The notes under the pieces: model-generated
The model's input: only the letters and a program-made list of their open reading frames with translations
The model's database searches: none
What the model was told of the DNA's origin: nothing
Translations under genes and position numbers: made by a program
Assembly (NCBI GenBank): GCA_964630925.1
Contig: CAZVZK010000011.1
Location: 51,665-115,664 of the forward strand
Origin: RGDT01 sp964630925
GTDB lineage: Bacteria > Planctomycetota > Planctomycetia > Gemmatales > Gemmataceae
Reading direction: 5' to 3'
DNA length: 64,000 nucleotides
Shown: positions 45,937-55,400 of the stretch, piece by piece
How positions within the stretch are numbered: position 1 is the first letter of the stretch
Layout: each line of letters opens with the position of its first letter

Positions 45937-48387
45937 TCACCCCGGTTGGCCCGGTTTCTCCCACCGGCCACCCCACCCCAGATGAAGGTGGTGGAGGAAC
46001 TTGTCCCACTCCTTCTTCGGGCGCGTGCTCGGGTACGGGGCCGGCTCGATCGGCTCCTCGGAGGTGTAGGCCACCGCGAAGCGCCGCCCCTCCACGATCT
46101 TGCCGATGCGCACCGTCTTGAACGTATGCTGCGTGGCCGGGTCGATCCGGACCGGCCCCCCGGGGGCGTCGAAGCTCTGGCCCTTGATCGCCTTGCGGAC
46201 GGCGGCCACGTCGGCGCTGCCGGCCGCCTCCGCCGCCTGCGCCCACAGGTGGACGCCGAAGTAGGCGGCCTCCATCGGGTCGGACAACAGCCGGTGCCGC
46301 CCGTACTTCGCCTGGAAGCGACGGATGAACGCCTTGTTCCGATCCCCGGGGATGCTCATGAAGTAGTTCCAGGCCGCGTAGTCGCCCGTCACGTCGCGGG
46401 CGTTCAGCGCGGCCAGGTCCTCCTCGGCGATGCTGAACGAGATGGTCGGGATCTTCTCCGACGTGACCCCCGCGGCACGCAGGGCCCGGAAGAACGCGAG
46501 GTTGGAGTCTCCGTTGATCGTATTCAGGATGATGTCGGGCCGGGCCGCCTCGATCTTCTTCACGGCCGCGGCCACGGCAGCGGCAACGTCCTGGCCGCTC
46601 AGCGGCAGGTACTCCTCGCCACCGACCTCCGCCTTCAGCTCCTTCGCGTGGTCCTTGATGATGGCGTTGGCGCAGTGCGGGAAGACGTAGTCGCTGCCCA
46701 CCAGGAACAGCCGCTTCTTGCCCAGGAAGGCGCAGCACCACCTGACCGCGGGCAGGATCTGCTGGTTGGGGGCGGCACCGAGGTAGACGATGTTGGGCGA
46801 CTGCTCCAGCCCCTCGTACTGCACCGGGTAGAACAGTAGGTGCCCGTGCTTCTCGAAGATCGGCTTGACCTCCTTGCGGCTCGCAGAGGTCCAGCAGCCG
46901 AAGACCGGGCAGACCCCGTCCTGGGTGATGAGCTTCTCCGCCAGCCGGGCGAATGTCAGCGCGTCGGAGGCCCCGTCCTCCACGACGGCCTCGACCGGCC
47001 TGCCCAGCACGCCGCCGCGCTCGTTGAGCTGCTCGACGGCCAGGAGCGTTGCCTCGGCGACGGGCTTCTCGCTCGTGGACATGGTGCCGGTCAGGGAGTG
47101 CAGGACGCCGACCTTGATCGGCGGCCCCGAGGGCACGGGCCGGCGCGCCGGAAGGCTCATATACCAACCGACCCCGCCGGCCACGGCGGCGGCCCCGGTG
47201 ATGGCGGCCGCGATCCACGCCCGGCGTGTCGGCCGTGCTGCCGGCGGCCTGGAGGCGTCGGGCGGCCCCGTCCGCACCGTGCCGCTCGACAGGTAGCCGG
47301 ACAGGTCGCACCCGGCGGCGAATGGCGCGAGGGCCGCCCCCACCTCCGCAGGGGCCGCATGGCGTTCGGCGCGGTCCTTGGCCAGCATGCGGGCGAGGAC
47401 GGCCGCCAGCGCCTCCGGCACGTCGGGACGCTTCTCGCGGATCGGCGGGACCGGCGCCAGGCTGTGTGCGTACATCTGCCGCATCGCGTTCGGCGCCTTC
47501 GAGACCCCGAACGGCGGCGACCCCGCCAGGAGGTAATAGAGCGTGCAGCCGAGGCTGTAGATGTCGGCCCGGATGTCCACCTCGTGGCTGTCCTGCCACT
47601 GCTCCGGGGCCATGTAGTCGCTGCTGCCCATGCTCTGCTGCGGCATGGTCAGGTCGCGCTGAGGGGCGCCCGCCTTCAGCAAGGCCAGGCCGAGGTCCAG
47701 CACCTTCACCTGCCCGCCGTCCGTGAGGATCAGGTTGGCCGGCTTGATGTCGCGGTGGACCAGCCCCTGCTCGTGGATGTGTTGCAGCCCGGCGGCGGCC
47801 TGGCGGGCCAGCTCGCAGGCGGCGGCCACGGGCAACGGCCCGCGCTTGCGGACCAGCTCGGACAGGGTCTCTCCGCCGATGTACTCCATCACCAGCAGGT
47901 ACGTCGGGCCGACCTGCTCCGCCTCGTACACGGCGACGACGTTGGGGTGGGACAGCCTGGCCGCCAGCCGGGCCTCGCGCTGGAAGCGCAGGACCAGCCC
48001 CTCGTCGTGGACCAGCTCGGGGTTGATGACCTTGACCACCACCGGCCGGTCCAGCAGGCGATGCTCCGCCTTGTAGACCGTGCCCATCCCGCCGCCGCCC
48101 AGCACGCCCAGGATCTGGTAGCGTGGGTGGCCCAGCAATTCCGGCGGCGTCTTCGGCGCCCTGCCCGACAGCGTCGGGGACGAGGCGTCGGGGGCGTCGG
48201 CGGGCCGCCCCGCCGCCTTGATCCTGGACTGGAAGGCGTCCGGGGTATCCAGGCCGGCGAGCGCCTCGCAACAACGCGGGCATCCGCCGAGGTGGGCCTC
48301 GATCTCCGCCGAGCCGATGTCATCCAGGCGCCCGAGGGTGAACGCCCGGAGCTGGTCAGCCGTCGGATGTATGCCGTCTCGATTCAT
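45937..48387 (-). CDS. Zinc-finger/Ser-Thr kinase/urea-ABC-binding-like receptor fusion
   Basis: An 816-residue protein. Residues 7-45 hold an anti-sigma-like HxxxCxxC zinc finger (His32, Cys36, Cys39). The kinase is at 90-365: GGGGMGTVY, Lys119, HRDIKPANL with Asp213, VLDLGLA with Asp231 (DLG replacing DFG), SSDYMAPEQW. One membrane segment is at 390-410. Residues 424 to the end resemble UrtA/AmiC-type periplasmic substrate-binding proteins: IKVGVLHSLTGTMSTSEKPV, VFGCWTSASRK, GSDYVFPHCANAIIKDH. It would sense a small amide-like ligand outside and signal inside. It lies 38 nt downstream of an ECF sigma gene. Confidence 0.88.
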   Translation of the reverse strand: MNRDGIHPTADQLRAFTLGRLDDIGSAEIEAHLGGCPRCCEALAGLDTPDAFQSRIKAAGRPADAPDASSPTLSGRAPKTPPELLGHPRYQILGVLGGGGMGTVYKAEHRLLDRPVVVKVINPELVHDEGLVLRFQREARLAARLSHPNVVAVYEAEQVGPTYLLVMEYIGGETLSELVRKRGPLPVAAACELARQAAAGLQHIHEQGLVHRDIKPANLILTDGGQVKVLDLGLALLKAGAPQRDLTMPQQSMGSSDYMAPEQWQDSHEVDIRADIYSLGCTLYYLLAGSPPFGVSKAPNAMRQMYAHSLAPVPPIREKRPDVPEALAAVLARMLAKDRAERHAAPAEVGAALAPFAAGCDLSGYLSSGTVRTGPPDASRPPAARPTRRAWIAAAITGAAAVAGGVGWYMSLPARRPVPSGPPIKVGVLHSLTGTMSTSEKPVAEATLLAVEQLNERGGVLGRPVEAVVEDGASDALTFARLAEKLITQDGVCPVFGCWTSASRKEVKPIFEKHGHLLFYPVQYEGLEQSPNIVYLGAAPNQQILPAVRWCCAFLGKKRLFLVGSDYVFPHCANAIIKDHAKELKAEVGGEEYLPLSGQDVAAAVAAAVKKIEAARPDIILNTINGDSNLAFFRALRAAGVTSEKIPTISFSIAEEDLAALNARDVTGDYAAWNYFMSIPGDRNKAFIRRFQAKYGRHRLLSDPMEAAYFGVHLWAQAAEAAGSADVAAVRKAIKGQSFDAPGGPVRIDPATQHTFKTVRIGKIVEGRRFAVAYTSEEPIEPAPYPSTRPKKEWDKFLHHLHLGWGGRWEKPGQPG

Positions 48388-48425
48388 CGGGCCCCGGCCC
48401 TCAGGTGAGGCAGGTCGAGGGCGGC

Positions 48426-49019
48426 TCAACCCAGCCCGACCTCGATCAACCCTTCCGCCTCCGCACGCAGCCGGCGCAGCACGCGCGACTTGGCGATGTA
48501 CACGGCCCCCACGGTCATCGACATCTCCTCGGCGACGCGCGAGGCGGCCGCCCCGTCGAACACCAGCCGGTGGAACGCCCGGACCGTCTTCTCCTCGAAT
48601 TCGTCCGCCAGGCCGGCCAGCATCTGCCGCAGGATGCCCAGGTCGTGTTCCTGATCCCACCTGCCTGCCGGATCGTCCTCCGGTGCCGCGATGCCTTGCA
48701 ACACCCCTTGAAAGTCCGTCCCGCCGACCGGCGCGCCCCGGAGCCGGCGTGACCGGCGGTGGGCCTGGAGTCGGTGCAGGCACACGCCACGCAGCCAGGT
48801 GCGGAAGGCCCCGGCCCGTCCGGAGTGGGCGAACCCCTTCATCCCCTGGAACACCACACGCATCACCTCCTGGGTGAGGTCCTCGGCGTCCTCGGGCGCG
48901 GCGCCGTTGCAGTGGAACCAGCCCAGGAGGAACGGGCGGTAGAGACGATCCAGCCGCGCCCACGAGCCCTCGGCGCCCGCGGCGGCCTGGGAGAGCAGGC
49001 TGTGGCTGGTGGCCTCCAC
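48426..49019 (-). CDS. ECF-type RNA polymerase sigma factor
   Basis: A 197-residue sigma factor with a GTG start. Region 2 reads LDRLYRPFLLGWFHCNGAAP with EDLTQEVMRVV, and region 4 has VFDGAAASRVAEEMSMTVGA with VYIAKSRVLRRLR, a helix-turn-helix for -35 recognition. It is followed by the gene for a kinase with an anti-sigma-like zinc finger, the arrangement of kinase-linked ECF groups common in planctomycetes. The kinase probably controls this sigma factor. Confidence 0.9.
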   Translation of the reverse strand: MEATSHSLLSQAAAGAEGSWARLDRLYRPFLLGWFHCNGAAPEDAEDLTQEVMRVVFQGMKGFAHSGRAGAFRTWLRGVCLHRLQAHRRSRRLRGAPVGGTDFQGVLQGIAAPEDDPAGRWDQEHDLGILRQMLAGLADEFEEKTVRAFHRLVFDGAAASRVAEEMSMTVGAVYIAKSRVLRRLRAEAEGLIEVGLG

Positions 49020-49138
49020 GTCAACCCCCGGCGTCCCGCCATGTCATTCCGCCGGCAATCATAGTCGCCCTCCCAGGTCACCGCAACACCCCCCAACCGG
49101 GATACCTCGGCCGCGTGGCAGTTCCGCCAGCGAAATCT

Positions 49139-49795
49139 TCACCCCTTCCCCAGGACGAGATCGAGGGCCCAGCACCCACGCACATGCGTCCCAGCCGAAC
49201 GCAGGTGGGTCAGGATGCCGGCGTCGTCGCAGCCCGCCTCCTCCAGCGCGTCCGACAGGACGGCCAGACGCGCCGGGTCGAGCAACCCCGAAGGCAGCTC
49301 CCGCTCCTCATACGCCGCCTGTGCGAGCGACAGCACGGCGGCGGTGCGACTGCCCTCGGACAGCGTGGCCGGGCGGTACGGGTTGCCGAACACCTCGCGG
49401 ACCAGGGCGGCGGCCTCGGACGGTGACAGGCCGGACGTCGGTTCGGCCGCCGCCTGGACGGCGCCGACGGCGGCGCCCTCGGCGTCGTGCCACGCGCAGT
49501 CCTGCGCGAGCAGGTCGCCCCGCACCGTGTACCCCTTGCGCCCGGCCTGATACGCGGCCCGCCACGCCGACTGCATCGCACGGGGCGTCGCCGCGCCGTC
49601 CGCGAACCGCTCCGCCGCCTCGACGGCCTTCCGGCCACTGGCCTCCGTCAGGCCCGCCCACAAGTGCCGGCAGCACGCGCAGGCGAACAGCCGGAACTTC
49701 CGGGCGGCGGGCTGGCCGGAAGCCGACGGCCAGCCCCGCGCCTCCGCCACGAGCCGCCCCGGATCGTCCGACCCCAGCCAGTCCGCCTCCGTCAT
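49139..49795 (-). CDS. Planctomycete 'MTEAxWL' family hypothetical protein
   Basis: A 218-residue protein. MTEADWLGSDDPGRLVAEAR and ARKFRLFACACCRHLWAGL form the N-terminal signature of a large family seen in Gemmata-like genomes, of unknown function; the Cys-Ala-Cys-Cys may bind metal. The C-terminal LSDALEEAGCDDAGILTHLR, then THVRGCWALDLVLGKG matches the end of the SMI1/KNR4 protein at 28535-29497. I chose the ATG at 49795. It follows the 141-residue gene by 11 nt. Confidence 0.72.
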   Translation of the reverse strand: MTEADWLGSDDPGRLVAEARGWPSASGQPAARKFRLFACACCRHLWAGLTEASGRKAVEAAERFADGAATPRAMQSAWRAAYQAGRKGYTVRGDLLAQDCAWHDAEGAAVGAVQAAAEPTSGLSPSEAAALVREVFGNPYRPATLSEGSRTAAVLSLAQAAYEERELPSGLLDPARLAVLSDALEEAGCDDAGILTHLRSAGTHVRGCWALDLVLGKG

Positions 49796-49806
49796 GCTTC
49801 GGCCCG

Positions 49807-50232
49807 TCACTCCTCCTCCACCCGCATCGACGCCGTCAGCGCACGCAGCGGCGGCTCGTGCTCCACGCGCTCCGCGTCCGGCACCTGGCACACCACCAGC
49901 ACCGTCCCCGCCGGCCCGTGGAAGGCCCGCAGCCAACCCACCACGTCCAGATCCAGGCTCAAAAACTCCAGGTCGTGCCCGAGCGCCAGGTCGCCCGCGA
50001 TCGTCTCCAGCGCCGGCTCGACCTCCAGCTCCCGGTACTCCGACCGGAACCCCTCCAGGGCCGCCGCCAGCATCTCGGCCGGGTCGGGGAGGTTGCGGTC
50101 CAGGCGCACGACGGCGAACGCCGCCCCCGGCGACTGGAGCGTCAGCGTCCACCCGTCCGGCGATGCCTCCACGTCCGCGCGCCACGCATCCGGCACGGTG
50201 AATGTCAGCCCGTCGCGCGTCATCTCCCTCAT
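49807..50232 (-). CDS. Hypothetical protein, 141 aa, coupled to the C25 peptidase gene
   Basis: Its start ATG (50230-50232) overlaps the TGA of the C25 peptidase gene in an ATGA junction, implying translational coupling. The protein (MREMTRDGLTFTVPDAWRAD) resembles small beta-sandwich proteins such as the DUF1795/PsbP-like group: FTVPDAW near the start, LEFLSLDLDVVGWLRAFHGP and VLVVCQVPDAE later. There is no signal peptide. The assignment is weak. It may be a chaperone or partner of the peptidase. Confidence 0.6.
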   Translation of the reverse strand: MREMTRDGLTFTVPDAWRADVEASPDGWTLTLQSPGAAFAVVRLDRNLPDPAEMLAAALEGFRSEYRELEVEPALETIAGDLALGHDLEFLSLDLDVVGWLRAFHGPAGTVLVVCQVPDAERVEHEPPLRALTASMRVEEE

Positions 50233-51776
50233 GGCTCGATCTCCAGCCGGCGGAAGAAGAACGCCTCTTCCTCGCCCTGCACGCAGCGCACACGCAGGTT
50301 CAACCACTTGTACGCCATCTTCTCCGGCACCTTGAGCGTGACGCGGAAGCCGACGCCCTCGATGGCCCCGGCGGCATGGGCGATGCGGAAGTCATTCGCC
50401 GCCTGATGGTTCTTCAGGATGGCCGCGTCGCGCTCGGCGCCCTTCTTCTCGGGCACCGGCACCAGGCCCTCGGGGGATGTGCCCGCCGTCCGCTCCAGCG
50501 ACACCTCGACCCGCCCGCCCTTGCACCGCGCCGGCAGCGTGCCCGTCAGCGTCACCTCGCCGCCCGGCTTGAACGTCCTCGGCGCCGTCACCTCCAGATC
50601 CTCCGCCACGCGCGGCAACCGCAGGGCCGGGTCGCCCAGGAGCAGGAACATCTCCAGATGCTCGCGCCGCTGCGTCGCCTGCGGGATCTTCGGGTCGCCG
50701 TCCGCCGCGTCGAGCATGCGGAACGTCAGGAAGTCCATCTTGCCCTTCGCCACGCCGGCCAGCGCCGCCAGATGGCACTCGCCCAGCCGAGCCGGCATCT
50801 CGCCCACGAACGCCTTCTCGACCAGCCCGTCCGCCGCGAGCTGGCACATGGCCGCGAAGCAGACGCCGTGCGAGCCGAACACCGCCGCCGGCCCCTGCGG
50901 GTTGCGGATGGCCGCCACGCCGTACCCCTCGCCGTCCTTGCCCGCGAGCTGGCAGCCGTTGCACCCCAGGGTCACGAACACACCGCCCCCGCCGGGGATC
51001 GTCACCTTGGCGAAGTCATCGCGGCTGAGGAACGGGTCGTCGCCGCCCCACAGGCCCGTCGGGTCGGAGTGCCCCAGGTACAGCAGCACCGCCTGCCCCC
51101 TGCCCACCGAGTGGAACGAGTCGCGCCGCAGCCGCGCCGGCGGCAGCGTGAACCGCGACGACGCGCTCGTGTAGATGGCCCGCCCGCCCCACGACGGGTG
51201 GATGCGGTCGAACCGTGCGAACGCCATCGACTCCACCAGCCGGTCCACCACCGGGTTGAAGGCCGGTATCCCCGCCAGGACGTTGATCTCGCGCTTCCAC
51301 CACCCCGCCGCCATCTTCTCCATCGCGAGCGTCTTCGCCACCATCGCCCTGGCCTCGGCCTCGTCGCGTGCCGGCATGCGGCCCACCGCCACGGACGGCA
51401 TCCCGTCCGCGTCCGGCAGGCCGTAGGGCGCGTCCGTCGGCTGCCCCTTCATCCGCGAATGCGTCCCGACGCACGGCGGCACCACGCGGCCCGTGTGTGC
51501 CGACGACACCGCGCCCAGCAGCAGCACCGATGAGCGCCCGTGCCAGGCGTTGCACAGGTCGGCGATCTTCTTCCGCAGCGGACGCGTGTCGCCCGCCAAC
51601 ATCTCGCGGACGGACAGCACGTCCCCCGCCGTCACCACGGCCACACGCATCCCCTGCGCCCGCCGCTGGGCCACGAGAGGGGCCGCGGCCTTCTCGAAGT
51701 CGCCGGCCACCACGAGGATCCACTGGTCCGCCGGGGGCGCGGCGGCGGCGGGCAGCAACAAGAGGAGCGCGAGCAT
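50229..51776 (-). CDS. Secreted C25-family (gingipain-like) cysteine peptidase
   Basis: A 515-residue protein. A short signal (MLALLLLLPAAAA) is followed by a caspase-like C25 domain: VLLLGAVSSAH, VAVGRMPARDEAEARAMV, LLYLGHSDPTGLWGG with catalytic His236, and VFVTLGCNGCQLAG with Cys272 as the likely nucleophile. FLLLGDPALRLP closes the domain, and an Ig-like beta region follows (PGGEVTLTGTLPARCKGGRV). C25 members in planctomycetes are exported and probably cleave after basic residues; the specificity here is unknown. The start has GGAGG. Confidence 0.85.
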   Translation of the reverse strand: MLALLLLLPAAAAPPADQWILVVAGDFEKAAAPLVAQRRAQGMRVAVVTAGDVLSVREMLAGDTRPLRKKIADLCNAWHGRSSVLLLGAVSSAHTGRVVPPCVGTHSRMKGQPTDAPYGLPDADGMPSVAVGRMPARDEAEARAMVAKTLAMEKMAAGWWKREINVLAGIPAFNPVVDRLVESMAFARFDRIHPSWGGRAIYTSASSRFTLPPARLRRDSFHSVGRGQAVLLYLGHSDPTGLWGGDDPFLSRDDFAKVTIPGGGGVFVTLGCNGCQLAGKDGEGYGVAAIRNPQGPAAVFGSHGVCFAAMCQLAADGLVEKAFVGEMPARLGECHLAALAGVAKGKMDFLTFRMLDAADGDPKIPQATQRREHLEMFLLLGDPALRLPRVAEDLEVTAPRTFKPGGEVTLTGTLPARCKGGRVEVSLERTAGTSPEGLVPVPEKKGAERDAAILKNHQAANDFRIAHAAGAIEGVGFRVTLKVPEKMAYKWLNLRVRCVQGEEEAFFFRRLEIEP

Positions 51777-51802
51777 GGGGAGGGGCCTCCGTGTCCGGGC
51801 TG

Positions 51803-51888
<86 letters not shown>

Positions 51889-51975
51889 GACCGGCTCACG
51901 ATATCGGGCGACGAGCCCCGCCACAAGTCCAGCGGCTCACTCCCCGGACGAGACGCCGGGGCGGTGCGCCTCGAT

Positions 51976-52128
51976 TGGAGCGTAAGCGGATCGGGATCGG
52001 GCGAGCGGGGTCGCGTCAGCGCCCCGAGTAAACAGCGTGAGCGCCTCGTTGGCGTGGCGCGCATGAATGAACAGCCGAATCCAGATCCGCTGACGCTCCA
52101 CTCGGGGCGCTCACGCGACCCCGCTCGC
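51976..52128. repeat. Crossed pair of inverted repeats upstream of tRNA-Leu
   Basis: Block A (51976-51992, TGGAGCGTAAGCGGATC) has an inverted copy at 52084-52100 with one mismatch. Block B (52001-52028, GCGAGCGGGGTCGCG onward, 28 nt) has one at 52101-52128, also with one mismatch. The order is A-B-A'-B', so the two stems cross (pseudoknot-like) and cannot form one simple hairpin. It lies in the 537-bp gap 51889-52425, which has no gene that I can support. Confidence 0.8.
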
Positions 52129-52199
52129 CAAGAGGCGCACACGCTCCGCTCGGCGTGGCAACAGGCCGTCCCGCCAGCGCCCTTGTCGACGCCCCGCAA

Positions 52200-52400
52200 A
52201 CGCCGGCGGGGGGGGGGGGGGGGGGGGCGCCCCCGCGCCCCCCCGGGGATGCCCCGCCCGCCCCCCAAAAAAAGGGGGGCGAAGCAAAACCNNNNNNNNN
52301 NCCCGCCCCGGGGGGGGGGGCAACGGGCGGCCCCCCCCGCGCGCTGGGCGCCCCCCCGCACCCGCGGGGGGCGGGGGGGGGACGGGCCCGGCCGCGCCCG
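52200..52400. other. Assembly gap with low-quality homopolymer flanks
   Basis: Ten Ns at 52292-52301 mark a scaffold join of unknown true length. On both sides the sequence is long G and C runs (about 20 Gs near 52208 and further C/G runs to about 52380), unlike any other part of the window. Treat reading frames and repeats here as unreliable, and sequence may be missing between the tRNA and the next gene. Confidence 0.95.
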
Positions 52401-52425
52401 CCCGTGAGTAAGCCCGGAGCCGCGA

Positions 52426-55400
52426 TCAATCCTTCGGCGGAATCCACTTCCCGGTCTTCGGATCCTTGGTCCAGCCGAGCCGGCGCTTGATCTCGTCGTC
52501 GCGGATGGCCCCCAGGATGCGCCCGATGTCCTCCTCCGTCTTCTCGATGCGGGCCAGCTCCGCGATCAGCTCGTTCAGCTTCGACAGGCCCTCCATCAGG
52601 TCGAGGATCCTGTTCATCTTCGTCACCAGGTCGGTGAGGTTATCCCGCACCAGCTTCGCCGACTGCTCGCGCACCTCGCGGCTCGCGCCCGGGTCACGCA
52701 GCTTCTGGGCCAGGGTCGTCACCGACGCGATCGACTTGCCGTACAGCGCGTCCACCTCGCCCAAAGGCTTGTGGATGCGCAGCACCTTCCCGAGCATGTC
52801 CTCACGCAGCTGGTTCAGACGCATCTCCTTGATGATGCGCTCGTAGGTGTCGTACACCGCCTTCGCCTCGCCCTGCGACTGCTTCAGCACCTCGTCCAGC
52901 GCCTCGCACCGGGCCACGAAGTTATTCAGCTCGACCTTCGACACCTCGCCGCTCAGCGCGAACCAGATGTCCGCCATCCGGCCACGGTTCTCCGGCAGGG
53001 GCTTGTAGGCACGCTGCAGGTCGCGGTACTTGACCTCCTCCTCCTTGCCGATCTCCGCCAGCAGCTCGTTCTCCGGCACCACGTTGAACGTGAACGTCTC
53101 GCTCGACGGCGTCCGGTTCGGCACCCCGCCCTCGCCCTCCAGGTGCGTGTCGTCCGCCACCAGCGTCACCTCGACCAGGAAACGCTTCTGCGGCTTGCCC
53201 TCCTCACGCTCCCACAGCCCGGCGTCCTCGCCCTTCTCGTTCTTCCACTTCAGCGTCCACAGCCCCAGGTCGCCCCGCAGCGGCGCCTTGGGCGGCAGGC
53301 CGAGCGGGTCCTGCGCCGGCAGCCAGCTATTCGCCAGGTCCAGCCTGTCCCGCCCACGCGCGTCCGTCGTCCACGGGTTGGGGCTCGGGTCGTTCGACAT
53401 CCAGTCGTCGGGGTTCAGGATGTACTCGCTGTACAGCTTGCGGTACCTCGTCGGGTCCTTCATCGCCAGCTTCAGACGCTCCGCGACCTTCTCCCCGGTG
53501 ATGTACTCCGACCCCGCGATGGCCTGCTCCGGGTCGTTGCCCTGCCGGTTGCCCAACACCGCCTGCAAGAAGCCCGGCAGGTCGATGGTGTTCGTCGTCT
53601 TCGTCGGGCCGCCCGCCGACTCCGCGTCCTTCTGCACCTTCAGCAGGTAGGGCATCGCCTGGAAGATGGCGCTCTGCCCGGTCAGGGCAAGCGGCACGGC
53701 CCCGACGCCCTCGATGGCCTTCAGCTTCGCCTCGCCCAGGAAGTCCGCCGGCGTCACCACCGCCACGTAGCGGACACGCCCCAGGCCCTCCTCGTCCCGG
53801 ATGCGCCCGCGGAACGGGATGCGCGCCCGCGCCGACACCATGAAGGTGCCCTTGTCACGGCGGATCACGTCATCCGGGCTGAAGTCGCGCACCGTCGGCC
53901 CGCGGTCCGCCCTCGGGTTGATGATGATCTTCCGCTCGCCCGGCACCCCGTCCTCGTCGATGAACCTCAACGTCATCGGGAACGTCACCCGCACGTCGGG
54001 GATCGTCACGCTGAACCTCACCTTCTCCGCGTTCAGCTCCAGGGCACGGTTCTGCATCGGCAGGCGGTCCTTCGGGTCGAACGTCACCTCCACGCTCTTG
54101 AGGGGCTTCGTGCAGGTCGCCTCCAGCGTGACCGTCGTCCCCATCGGCACGTCGACCGGCGTCGTCTCGCCCGTGACCTGCATCGCCATCGGCAGGAACT
54201 TCTGCCTCTTGCCGGCCAGGTCCGCCGCCGTCGGCGCCGCGCCGTCGCGGCCCGGCCGGTAGTACAGGTACGCCGGGCGCTCCTCGACGCTCAGGATCTC
54301 CGAGAGGGTCGGCCTGTCCACGCAGGTGAAGCTGTGCGTCTTCGTGGCGTAGTCCTCGCCGCTGACGCGGTAATAGGTCGTCTCCTCGATGTCGCCCCAC
54401 GCCGCCGTGAACATGTTGTCCGCCTCGGCGTTCAGCTGCCCCGTCGTGGACGACGAGCGGTTCCACGAGGTCAGCACCACCTCCTTCGGCACGATCAGCC
54501 TGCGGGCCGTCCGACGCATCGAACGCGGCGCCACCTTCTCGTCCAGCCGCGCCAGGGTCGCCCGCAGGTCCTCCAGCCGCTCCAGGTGAGCGAAGGCCAT
54601 GCGCAGGGCCGCCGCCGCCTGGGCGTCGATCTTCTTATCCGACTCCAGCTTCGCCCACACCTCGTCCGCCGACAGCGTCACTTCCTCCGCCTTGACCAGG
54701 CCCGGCCCCTTCCCGCCCGCCCACGCCGCCGGGATGCCGGGCACCGCCAGGCCGCCCAGCCGCTCCTTGCTCAGCTCCTTCCACAGGAGGGGCCGCGTGC
54801 CGGCGTCCTCCTCCTCCGCCTTGATCACCCACCGCGGCTCGCCGTCCTTGTTCAGACTCACGGGGAACGCCGCCAGCCGCGCCTCCGCCTCGTCGACGGT
54901 CAGGACGTCGAACCCCTCACGGGGCGTCCACGCCGCCGGCAGCTCGGCCGCATCGATCTGCAGCCCCTTGAGGTCGGTCCAGACCATCTGCCGCCAGCCC
55001 TCGCCGTTCGGGGCGGCGCCGTCGGCGATCACGTACTTCCACGCCCGCACCACCAGGCGCGACGGCCGGCTCTTGCGCGGGATGCGCACGTCCTCTACGT
55101 GGCTGACCACCTCCAGGTAGCTGCGCCGCGGCCAGATGGTGTTGTGGAGCAGGACATTCCGCTCCACGAACATCCCCGACACCTCATGAACGTCGGCCAT
55201 CGCCTCGGCCGGGCTGCCGTCCTTCGTCGCCGCCCGCGCCGCCGCGAACCCCGCCGTCCACAGCACGTACAGCGCCAGCATGATGACGCCGAACGCCACG
55301 CCGCGGCGGACGATGCGGCCCCAGGCGAACGCCTCCTTGACCGGCACCTTGTCCACGGCCTCGGCGGCCTCGTTGATGGTCTGCCGCACCATGTCCGGCG

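Noticed and set aside
52111..52447. Open frames running across the Ns near 52300
   Set aside because: They are Gly/Pro translations of homopolymer runs over an assembly gap.
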